This document shows positions 46,299 through 53,749 of a stretch of DNA of 64,000 bases, one piece after another. The position numbers were made by a program, and so were the translations under genes. The notes beneath the pieces were generated by a model. It did no database searches, was not told the origin of the DNA, and saw only the letters and a list, made by a program, of their open reading frames with translations. How positions within the stretch are numbered: position 1 is the first letter of the stretch; each line of letters starts with the position of its first letter. Source of the DNA: Sideroxyarcus sp045866275 (GTDB taxonomy: Bacteria; Pseudomonadota; Gammaproteobacteria; Burkholderiales; Gallionellaceae); NCBI GenBank assembly GCA_045866275.1, contig BAAFRX010000010.1:1-64000 (forward strand), read 5' to 3'.

Positions 46299-47746
46299 CC
46301 GCTGCCCGCCAGCAGACCACCCGGCGCGCCGTGATCTGGAGCGCACTGGATGTGTTCCTGCGCCAGGGCGTTCAGTTCATTGTTCTGGTGCTGCTGGCAC
46401 GGTTGCTGGCGCCGGAGGATTTTGGGCTGGTGGCGATGCTGGCACTGTTCATCGGCGTAGCTGGCATCTTTATTGACGGAGGCCTAGGCTCGGCGCTGAT
46501 CCAGCGCCAGCACAGCAGCCGCAGCGACGAATCGACCATTTTCTACTTCAATCTCGGCATGGGCGCGTTGACCGCCGCGCTGCTGTGCCTAGGCGCGTCA
46601 TGGATCGCCACCTTCTTCGGTCATCCGCTGCTGGAGAGCATGACTTATGCGCTGGCTTTCAGCCTGGTGCTGAATGCACTGGGCGCTATCCATACCTCGC
46701 TGCTCACGCGCGAAATGGATTTTCGCACCCTAGCCAAAGTTGGCGCCACGTCCTCGTTGCTGTCTGGGGCGCTGGCCGTGGCGCTGGCGTTCGCAGGCTA
46801 CGAGGTGTGGAGCCTAGTGTCGCAGACGCTGTGCGCCAGCGCGGTCAGCGCCCTCCTGCTGTGGTGGTGGCATCCTTGGCGGCCGGCCTGGACGTTCAGC
46901 TGCGCCTCGCTGGCGTCCTATTTCCGCTTCGGCGGCTACGAGATGGCGGCCAACCTGACCGACGCGGTCTCTACCAACCTGAACGCGATCTTGATCGGCA
47001 AGCTGTTCTCGGTGCGCGAGGCCGGCTACTACGACCGCGCTCAGCGCATGCAGCAGCTACCGGTCAACATGATGGCGAACATCATCAACCGCGTGGCGTT
47101 CTCGTCCTTCTCGCGCCACAGCGAGGACAAGGCGCGGCTGGCAGAGGGGTTAAAGCGCTCGCAGCAGTTGTCGATGGTGATCAACCTGCCGGCGATGGCC
47201 GTGCTGGTGGTGCTGGCCGAGCCGCTGGTGGTGACCCTGCTCGGCGCGCGCTGGGCGCCGGCGGTGCCCATCCTGCAGGTGCTGGCCGTGGCAGGGTTGC
47301 TGTGGCCGCTGCACGTGATGAATTTGTCGGTGCTCAAGGCGCAGGGCAAGGCCAGAGTGTTTTTCTGGATCACCATCCTGAAGAAAACGGTGGCGATTGG
47401 CCTCACGCTGGCGGCCAGCCTGATCGGCGTGATGGCCATCGCTTGGGCACAGGTGGCGGTGTCACTGTTCGCCTTCCTGGTCAACGCGCACTACAGCAGG
47501 GTGCTGTTGGGCTACGGCGCGTTCGCGCAGCTGCGCGACTTGGGCGCGCTGTTCGCGGCCACAGTGCCGATGACCCTTGCCATGCTGGCGCTCACGGCCT
47601 GGCTCGAGATAGCGCCGGCGCTCGAGCTGCTGCTCGCCGGCGCCGCCGGCGCGGCGGCGTACTGGCTGGCGTGCCGTGTGCTCTGCAGAGGGACTACGGA
47701 CGAGCTGCTCGCACTGGCGGGCGTGCGGACAAAACAAGGGCAATGA
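46295..47746 (+). CDS. Wzx-type polysaccharide flippase (WzxC-like)
   Basis: A 483-residue integral membrane protein with about 12-14 helices of the MOP exporter superfamily. The start RRAVIWSALDVFLRQGVQF and LLARLLAPEDFGLVAML, together with SALIQRQ, match WzxC/TuaB-like lipopolysaccharide exporters. It moves undecaprenyl-linked repeat units across the inner membrane. No obvious wzy precedes the ligase gene downstream. Confidence 0.92.
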   Translation: MTAARQQTTRRAVIWSALDVFLRQGVQFIVLVLLARLLAPEDFGLVAMLALFIGVAGIFIDGGLGSALIQRQHSSRSDESTIFYFNLGMGALTAALLCLGASWIATFFGHPLLESMTYALAFSLVLNALGAIHTSLLTREMDFRTLAKVGATSSLLSGALAVALAFAGYEVWSLVSQTLCASAVSALLLWWWHPWRPAWTFSCASLASYFRFGGYEMAANLTDAVSTNLNAILIGKLFSVREAGYYDRAQRMQQLPVNMMANIINRVAFSSFSRHSEDKARLAEGLKRSQQLSMVINLPAMAVLVVLAEPLVVTLLGARWAPAVPILQVLAVAGLLWPLHVMNLSVLKAQGKARVFFWITILKKTVAIGLTLAASLIGVMAIAWAQVAVSLFAFLVNAHYSRVLLGYGAFAQLRDLGALFAATVPMTLAMLALTAWLEIAPALELLLAGAAGAAAYWLACRVLCRGTTDELLALAGVRTKQGQ

Positions 47747-47779
47747 CCGGTCGCCCATGAGACCGTGATGGAGTGGAAG

Positions 47780-49234
47780 ATGAGCGGGATTTGGCTGAAC
47801 ATCGGCTGCGGCAGGAAGCACTTGCCGTGCTTTGTGAACATGGACATCAAGCCGCCCTACGACCGCAAGCTGGACGCGCGCAAGGGCCTGCCCTACGCCG
47901 ACCGCACGGTGGACGGGGTGTACAGCGAACATTTCTTCGAGCACCTTACGCAGGCGGAAGGGCTGCGCTTCCTGCGCGAATGCCGGCGTGTGCTCAAGCC
48001 AGACGGGCGCATCCGTATCGCGATGCCCGACCTAGACGAGCTGGTGCGGCGCTACCAGAGCGAGGACTGGCGCGGCGATGGCGACATGTTCCGCCTTGGT
48101 TTCGATTGGGTTGTCAACCGCTGCGAGATGATAAACATCGGCATGCGCGAATGGGGACACAAGCACCTCTACAATGAAGAAGAGCTAGTCCGCATAGCTC
48201 AAATGGCAGGTCTGCAACGTGTTCAGCGCTGCGAGCATGGGATGAGCGATGTGCCACTCTTTGTGGGTAGGGAAACGCGCAAAGGATCGAGGCTGATAAT
48301 GGAATTCACTTTGCCGGAACAAGAAGGCAGCCCACACTCAATTGTCAGCGTACTAATTCCGGCTTATCGCGTTGATTGGTTCATGCTTGCCTTGAAAAGC
48401 GCGCAAATGCAAACGTACAGCAACATTGAGATTATCGTCAGCGATGACTCTCCAAATGAAGAGATCGGGGATATCGTTCGTGAAGCGATGGCCTCGGACA
48501 AGAGGATCAGCTACCACAGGAACGTGCCGCCCGAGGGGGGGCTGAAAAACTATTTGAAACTCTTTGCACTGGCTAACGGCCATTACATAAAATACCTAAA
48601 CGATGACGACACCTTGGAGCCGACCTGCATCGAAAAAATGCTTGCCGCATTCAATGCTCATCCAGAGGTAACGTTAGTAACCTCTCGCAGGGCGCACATC
48701 GATGAACACGGGAACGAACTTCCAAACCTTCTGGCGACCCGTTTATTGAGTCCAGTAGATATTGAGCTAGAGGGAGATAGTTGTGCCAATACGCTGGCAC
48801 GAGGCGGCATCAATTTCATCGGAGAACCAACAACCGCCATGTTCAGGAAAAGCGATCTGGAATATGTGCAGCCGCATATGATGTCGTTCGGCGGCATGGT
48901 GGCAGTCGGTGCAGGGGATGTGGCAATGTGGCTGAATCTTCTCGGACGCGGGAATGCTTATTACATCTCTGAAACACTTAGCACTTTTAGAACGCACCCG
49001 GGCCAAAGGCAGCACGAACCAGAAATACAACTCGGCGGCCAAAAAAGCTGGCAGGGTTTCCTGTTCCACGGCCAAAGACTCGGACTTGTATCTCCTTACA
49101 TTTCGTATGCAATCAAATACCGGGTTCATCATGCGTCGCCCTGGAAACGTATGTATGTGAGCCCTCCACGCTCATTGTTGCTGCGTCTAAAACAGTTTTT
49201 TTATAACCTGCGCCGAAGGTTGGTGCGATTATGA
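47780..49234 (+). CDS. Fusion: SAM-dependent methyltransferase plus family 2 glycosyltransferase
   Basis: A 484-residue bifunctional protein. Residues about 3-160 are a class I methyltransferase (WLNIGCGRKHLP, DARKGLPYADRTVDGVYS, LRECRRVLKPDGRIRIAMPD). Residues about 190-430 are a GT-A transferase (SIVSVLIPAYRVDWFML, IIVSDDSPNEEI, LNDDDTLEPTC). Start 47780 has GGAG 5 bp upstream; earlier in-frame codons lack one. Base composition shifts from GC-rich to clearly AT-richer near 48130-48180, between the domains, suggesting a recombination junction. Confidence 0.87.
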   Translation: MSGIWLNIGCGRKHLPCFVNMDIKPPYDRKLDARKGLPYADRTVDGVYSEHFFEHLTQAEGLRFLRECRRVLKPDGRIRIAMPDLDELVRRYQSEDWRGDGDMFRLGFDWVVNRCEMINIGMREWGHKHLYNEEELVRIAQMAGLQRVQRCEHGMSDVPLFVGRETRKGSRLIMEFTLPEQEGSPHSIVSVLIPAYRVDWFMLALKSAQMQTYSNIEIIVSDDSPNEEIGDIVREAMASDKRISYHRNVPPEGGLKNYLKLFALANGHYIKYLNDDDTLEPTCIEKMLAAFNAHPEVTLVTSRRAHIDEHGNELPNLLATRLLSPVDIELEGDSCANTLARGGINFIGEPTTAMFRKSDLEYVQPHMMSFGGMVAVGAGDVAMWLNLLGRGNAYYISETLSTFRTHPGQRQHEPEIQLGGQKSWQGFLFHGQRLGLVSPYISYAIKYRVHHASPWKRMYVSPPRSLLLRLKQFFYNLRRRLVRL

Positions 49235-49259
49235 GCAGGCTGGAAATGAGGAATTTTGA

Positions 49260-50330
49260 ATGAGTCGGATCTACTTACTTCCAAGCTCAACAAGCACAGC
49301 TTCGTTAACGATACAGCCTGAACCATCCGCTGTCCCGTTATCAAATGCGCGCGTATTTATTGTAATGGCCACTTACAACGGCGAGCGATTCATCGAGGCG
49401 CAGATCGCAAGCCTACAGCATCAGACATACCGTGACTGGGTGCTTCTTGTGCGCGATGATGGATCGTGCGACCAGACATGCGAGCGAATCGCCAGAATGG
49501 CAACACTGGATGTGCGCATCAGATTGCTCACGGATGATTTGGGAAACAAGGGCACCATCGGTAATTTCTCCATATTGATGGAGGCAGCCCTGAAAGAGGG
49601 GGCCGATTATCTATTTTTTGCCGACCAGGATGACGTTTGGCAAGCCAATAAGCTAACTATCATGCTCACTGCGATGCAGGAGATGGAGCGGCAAGCGGCA
49701 GATAAGCCACTCCTTGTACATTGCGATCTGGAGGTGGTTGATGAAGTATTGCAATCTATTGCTCCATCATTTACAAAATTCTCACGACTGTCTCCAACCC
49801 GTGCCAATCTGGGCATGTTGCTTTGCCAGAACCAGGTCACCGGTTGCGCCAGTCTGATCAACAGAAATCTGCTCGAGCTTGCTTGTCCGGTTCCGCATGA
49901 AGTCCTGATGCATGACTGGTGGCTTGCCTTGCTGGCGGCAGCCAGCGGCAAGATCGGCTTTGTCCCGTTGCCGCTGGTTAGATACCGGCAGCATGGCAGG
50001 AACGTGCTGGGCGCCGTCTCTTTCGGCAAGCGACTGTGGCAGTTGTTGAGTTCATCGAGCCAGTGGAAGCGCCATATTGCAGTCATCAAGGGGGGGATAT
50101 TGCAAAGTAGCTTGCTCGCAGAGCGTCTGAATGAGAGAAATATGACGCTGCCTCAAGGTGCGCTCGAGCAGATCAACACTTATGCCCATATTCTCGATGT
50201 TAAACCAATACATCGAGCAGCAACCTTGAGCCGGTACGGAATTGGGAAGTCCTTGCCACGAACCGGCTTGATTTACTCTTTGTTCTTGGCTCTGATACGA
50301 ATCCGCCACGAAAGAAAATGCCGTGGCTGA
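49260..50330 (+). CDS. Family 2 glycosyltransferase (rhamnosyltransferase-like)
   Basis: A 356-residue GT-A enzyme. VFIVMATYNGERFIEAQI, VRDDGSCDQT and the DxD-containing FFADQDDVWQANKL are characteristic of alpha-rhamnosyltransferase-type O-antigen enzymes. The N-terminal 28 residues are extra. AT content is above that of the flanking locus, as in the preceding GT domain. It overlaps the next gene by 8 bp. Confidence 0.9.
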   Translation: MSRIYLLPSSTSTASLTIQPEPSAVPLSNARVFIVMATYNGERFIEAQIASLQHQTYRDWVLLVRDDGSCDQTCERIARMATLDVRIRLLTDDLGNKGTIGNFSILMEAALKEGADYLFFADQDDVWQANKLTIMLTAMQEMERQAADKPLLVHCDLEVVDEVLQSIAPSFTKFSRLSPTRANLGMLLCQNQVTGCASLINRNLLELACPVPHEVLMHDWWLALLAAASGKIGFVPLPLVRYRQHGRNVLGAVSFGKRLWQLLSSSSQWKRHIAVIKGGILQSSLLAERLNERNMTLPQGALEQINTYAHILDVKPIHRAATLSRYGIGKSLPRTGLIYSLFLALIRIRHERKCRG

Positions 50331-51075
50331 TTTGAGTATCTCTATCGTTAGCCACGGTCAGGCATCGCTGGTGACGAAACTATTGCAAGATATCGAACGT
50401 TACTGCGGTAGTACTTCGCTTGAGGTTATCCTGACTTTGAATGTGCCAGAAACTTTGCTGTTCCTACCTTCGGAATTTGCATTTCCGCTGCGCGTAATTC
50501 GCAATGAATTCCCCCAAGGTTTCGGAGAAAACCACAATGCGGCGTTTCGGCAATCCAATGGTTGTTACTTCTGTGTGATGAATCCAGATATTCGTTTAAG
50601 CAATAACCCTTTTCCAGTATTGCTTGCGCAACTTAAAGCACAGAGGGTTGGACTAGTGGCACCACAGGTACTCAACCCAGAAGGTCAGCGAGAAGATAGT
50701 GCGCGCAAATTTCCCTCGCCAGGTGAAATTATCAAAAAGTTCTTCGGTGGTAGTTCCGCTGTGTATGGAGAAGTATTAGCCGAAGTACAGCAGCCGGATT
50801 GGGTGGCTGGCATGTTTTTTATTTCTCCGCGCCAAGTGTACGCAGAAATTGGCGGATTTGATGAAAGATATTTCCTCTATTACGAGGATGTTGATTTTTG
50901 TGCTCGCCTCAAGCTTGCCGGTTATCACATCCGCTTGTGCTCCTTTGCGATTGTGATTCACGATGCGCGACGCCGAAGCCACCGTAGCTTGGTGTATCTC
51001 CGGTGGCACTTTTCCAGCATGTTGCGATTCTTCCTGTCAGACATATATCGCAAGATCAGGCAGGTAAAGAGGTAA
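50323..51075 (+). CDS. Family 2 glycosyltransferase (WbbL-like)
   Basis: A 250-residue GT-A enzyme. NEFPQGFGENHNAAF, VMNPDIRLS (DxD-type) and GGFDERYFLYYEDVDFC are typical of WbbL/RfbF-like rhamnosyltransferases. GTG at 50323 is the only start before conserved sequence. AT-rich compared with the epimerase gene that follows. The stop overlaps the next start (TAATG). Confidence 0.9.
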   Translation: MADLSISIVSHGQASLVTKLLQDIERYCGSTSLEVILTLNVPETLLFLPSEFAFPLRVIRNEFPQGFGENHNAAFRQSNGCYFCVMNPDIRLSNNPFPVLLAQLKAQRVGLVAPQVLNPEGQREDSARKFPSPGEIIKKFFGGSSAVYGEVLAEVQQPDWVAGMFFISPRQVYAEIGGFDERYFLYYEDVDFCARLKLAGYHIRLCSFAIVIHDARRRSHRSLVYLRWHFSSMLRFFLSDIYRKIRQVKR

Positions 51076-52025
51076 TGGATCGCCAGGGAAAGATGCTCTT
51101 CACCGGCCCCACCGGCTTTGTCGGTCGGCCCTTGTGTGCTGAAGCCGTGGCGCGCGGTCATAAGGTGCGGCGAGTGGTACGTGCCGCAACGGCTGCGGCA
51201 AAAGACCGTGTGGTCGGCCACATCGACGCCCGAACGGACTGGCGAACTGTCTTGCAGGGTATCGATGTCGTGATTCACCTCGCAGCGCGTGTGCACGTGA
51301 TGGAGGAATCGGCCGCCGATCCGCTCGCGGCGTTCCGTGAAGTGAATGTGGCAGGTACGGAGAACCTGGCGTGCCAGGCAGCCGCTGCAGGTGTGAAGCG
51401 GCTGGTGTATGTCAGCAGCATCAAAGTGAATGGAGAGGAAACCGCAGAAGGCCATGCGTTCCGCGAAGACGATGTGCCGCATCCGCAGGACCCTTATGGC
51501 ATCTCGAAGTGGGAAGCGGAGCAGGCGCTGCACCGCATCGCGACCGAGACTGGGCTGGAAGTCGTCATCGTGCGTCCGCCGCTGGTGTATGGGCCGGGCG
51601 TGAAGGGAAACTTCGCGCAGATGCTGAAGGTGGTGCAGCGCGGCATCCCACTACCGTTGGCTTCGGTGCACAACCAGCGCAGCCTGGTCTATCTGGGGAA
51701 TCTGGTCGATGCCTTGCTCCTGTGCGCCACGCATCCTGCGGCAGCCGGGCAGACCTATCTGGTGAGCGACGGGGAGGATGTCTCCACGCCGGAATTGCTG
51801 CGCCGATTGGGCAAGGCGATGGGGCGCCCGGCGCGGGTTTTTCCGTGCCCTCCGGCGTTGTTGAAATTGGCGGGTCGGCTGACAGGCAAGTCGGATCAGG
51901 TCGAGCGTCTGCTGGGGTCGTTACAGGTGGATAGCGGAAAGATCCGGCGTGAGTTGGGCTGGGTGCCACCCTGCGATTTGGCGCGCGGATTGCAGGAAAC
52001 GGTAGCGGGAAGCCGAGCCAAATAA
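51075..52025 (+). CDS. NAD-dependent sugar epimerase/dehydratase (WbpV-like)
   Basis: A 316-residue extended SDR. Rossmann motif TGPTGFVGRP, conserved IHLAARVHV, STSS-type VYVSSIKVNGE and catalytic YGISKWEAE (YxxxK) are present. By family and by its neighbours it is probably the 4-ketoreductase that forms UDP-D-QuiNAc or UDP-D-FucNAc from the WbpM product. A toxin-antitoxin pair separates it from the expected partner genes. Confidence 0.88.
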   Translation: MDRQGKMLFTGPTGFVGRPLCAEAVARGHKVRRVVRAATAAAKDRVVGHIDARTDWRTVLQGIDVVIHLAARVHVMEESAADPLAAFREVNVAGTENLACQAAAAGVKRLVYVSSIKVNGEETAEGHAFREDDVPHPQDPYGISKWEAEQALHRIATETGLEVVIVRPPLVYGPGVKGNFAQMLKVVQRGIPLPLASVHNQRSLVYLGNLVDALLLCATHPAAAGQTYLVSDGEDVSTPELLRRLGKAMGRPARVFPCPPALLKLAGRLTGKSDQVERLLGSLQVDSGKIRRELGWVPPCDLARGLQETVAGSRAK

Positions 52026-52043
52026 GCTGTGAATTGACTGCGC

Positions 52044-52074
52044 GCATCATGATGCGGTAGCATCATGATGATGC
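52044..52074. promoter_or_regulatory. Probable autoregulatory operator of the RHH/PIN module
   Basis: A perfect palindrome GCATCATGATGC at 52044-52055 and a second, extended copy GCATCATGATG(ATGC) at 52060-52074 lie 22-52 bp before the antitoxin start. Repeated palindromes of this kind are normal binding sites for ribbon-helix-helix antitoxins. Confidence 0.72.
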
Positions 52075-52095
52075 CTAAAGTTAATGGGGTACGAG

Positions 52096-52335
52096 ATGAG
52101 AACTACGATCGATATTGAAGATGACGTTCTGGCTGCTGCCAAGGAATTGGCACGCATGCAGAATCTTTCGGCGGGACAGGTGGTGTCGGGTTTGTTGCGA
52201 CGGGCGCTTGCGGGCGGCCAGCAGCAGGCACAGTCTGAAGTCAAAAAAGTCGCCGGGTTTCGGCCTTTTGCGTCCCGAGGCGTGATTGTCAGTAACGACA
52301 TCGTGGATCGGCTGCGCGATCAAGAGGGCGCGTGA
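52096..52335 (+). CDS. Ribbon-helix-helix antitoxin (VapB-like)
   Basis: A 79-residue protein. The N-terminal MRTTIDIEDDVLAAAKELA is the RHH DNA-binding strand and first helix; SAGQVVSGLLRRAL is the second helix. The C-terminal GFRPFASRGVIVSND stretch would wrap the toxin. It stops 1 bp inside the toxin start. It both neutralises the PIN toxin and represses the operon. Confidence 0.9.
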   Translation: MRTTIDIEDDVLAAAKELARMQNLSAGQVVSGLLRRALAGGQQQAQSEVKKVAGFRPFASRGVIVSNDIVDRLRDQEGA

Positions 52336-52772
52336 TGCGTGCGTTGCTGGATGTGAACGTGCTGATCGCCTTGCTCGATGCCGGTCATGTTCATCACGCG
52401 ATGGCCCTGACCTGGCTGGAACGCGAAGTCGATCAAGGCTGGGCGTCCTGCCCGCTGACCCAGAACGGCTGCATCCGCATCATGTCACAACCCAACTATC
52501 CCGCGCCGTTGCCAGCTTCTGAAGTTGCCGCCAGACTGGCGGAAGCCGCCGCCGCCCCTCACCACGAATTCTGGCCGGCAGATGTGAATCTGCTCGATTC
52601 CACACGGATCGACTGGAGCAAGGTCCTCGGGCACCGTCAGGTCACGGACGTTTATCTTCTTGCGCTGGCGGTGCGGCACAATGGCCGGTTCGTCACATTC
52701 GACCAGAACATACGCACTGATGCCGTAAGCATGGCAGGCGCCGCGCATCTCCACGTGCTCGGACAGGCTTGA
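52335..52772 (+). CDS. PIN-domain toxin (VapC-like ribonuclease)
   Basis: A 145-residue PIN nuclease with acidic residues D6 (ALLDVNVLIALLD), D105 (QVTDVYLLALA) and D123 (FVTFDQNI). The PLTQNGCIRI segment is typical of the subgroup related to Mycobacterium PIN toxins. The start ATG overlaps the antitoxin stop (TGATG); a GTG one codon upstream is possible. It cleaves RNA when freed from its antitoxin (family knowledge). Confidence 0.9.
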   Translation: MRALLDVNVLIALLDAGHVHHAMALTWLEREVDQGWASCPLTQNGCIRIMSQPNYPAPLPASEVAARLAEAAAAPHHEFWPADVNLLDSTRIDWSKVLGHRQVTDVYLLALAVRHNGRFVTFDQNIRTDAVSMAGAAHLHVLGQA

Positions 52773-52780
52773 GGACCTCC

Positions 52781-53749
52781 ATGCCATATTTGCCACCAAT
52801 CGTTGCGATGCTGGTTGCCGCAGTCGTTATCACCGTCATACTGCGCAGCAAATACGGGCAGGCCATTCAGGATATTCCAAACGACCGCTCCCTCCATAAC
52901 ACGCCCGTCCCGCGCACCGGCGGAATTGCCCTGGTGCTTGGTTTGTCTGCCGGATGGAGTTTTCTGGCCGAATCGATTCCGTGGTGGCTGTGGCTGCCGA
53001 GCCTGTTGTTGTTTGCCGTGTCGCTGCTGGATGACGTGCGCAGTCTGCCGGTAAAGCTGCGGCTGATCACCCATCTGACGGCAGCAGCGCTGCTGGTGGC
53101 GGGCTCGGGGGTGGCTGCGCAACAGGGCTGGCTGGTCGCCCTCGCCGTGTTTCTCTATGCGGCATGGATGATCGATCTGTACAACTTCATGGATGGTTCG
53201 GATGGTCTGGCCGGGGGCATGGCGCTGTTCGGTTTTGCTTGCTACGGCATCGCATCGTTGCTGGCGCACGACGAGATGCTGGCGCTGCTGAATTTCAGTA
53301 TCGCGGCGGCGGCGCTGGGCTTCCTGTTCTTCAATTTTCATCCGGCCAGGATTTTCATGGGCGATGCCGGCTCGATCCCGCTGGGATACCTCGCGGCGGC
53401 GCTGGGATTGTGGGGCTGGCTGCGGGGCGATTGGTCGGTGTGGTTTCCCTTGCTGACGTTCTCGCCCTTCATCGTCGATGCCACGGTAACGCTGGTCAAG
53501 CGCACGTTGCGTGGCGCGAAAATCACCGAAGCGCACCGGGAGCATTACTATCAACGGGCCGTGCAGATGGGTTTGGGGCATCGCAGGGTTGCGCTGGTGG
53601 AATACGGCCTGATGAGCCTCATCGGACTCGCCGCTTTGTCCTCGCGCAATGCTGTTTTCCCTGTCCTTGCTTTGCTGTTGTCTGCCGGGGTGCTGATGCT
53701 GCCGATGCTGTTTATCGAGCGGCGCTGGGCAATAAAGGAATCAAGATGA
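52781..53749 (+). CDS. Undecaprenyl-phosphate sugar-1-phosphate transferase (WecA/WbpL family)
   Basis: A 322-residue membrane enzyme of glycosyltransferase family 4. RSLHNTPVPRTGGIALVLG, YNFMDGSDGLAGG, FNFHPARIFMGDAGS and KRTLRGAKITEAHREHYYQ, with a break, match the family. It starts O-antigen synthesis by moving HexNAc-1-P to undecaprenyl phosphate. GAGG before ATG 52781 fixes the start. The next gene overlaps it by 4 bp. WbpL, which uses UDP-FucNAc/QuiNAc, is the likely model. Confidence 0.93.
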   Translation: MPYLPPIVAMLVAAVVITVILRSKYGQAIQDIPNDRSLHNTPVPRTGGIALVLGLSAGWSFLAESIPWWLWLPSLLLFAVSLLDDVRSLPVKLRLITHLTAAALLVAGSGVAAQQGWLVALAVFLYAAWMIDLYNFMDGSDGLAGGMALFGFACYGIASLLAHDEMLALLNFSIAAAALGFLFFNFHPARIFMGDAGSIPLGYLAAALGLWGWLRGDWSVWFPLLTFSPFIVDATVTLVKRTLRGAKITEAHREHYYQRAVQMGLGHRRVALVEYGLMSLIGLAALSSRNAVFPVLALLLSAGVLMLPMLFIERRWAIKESR

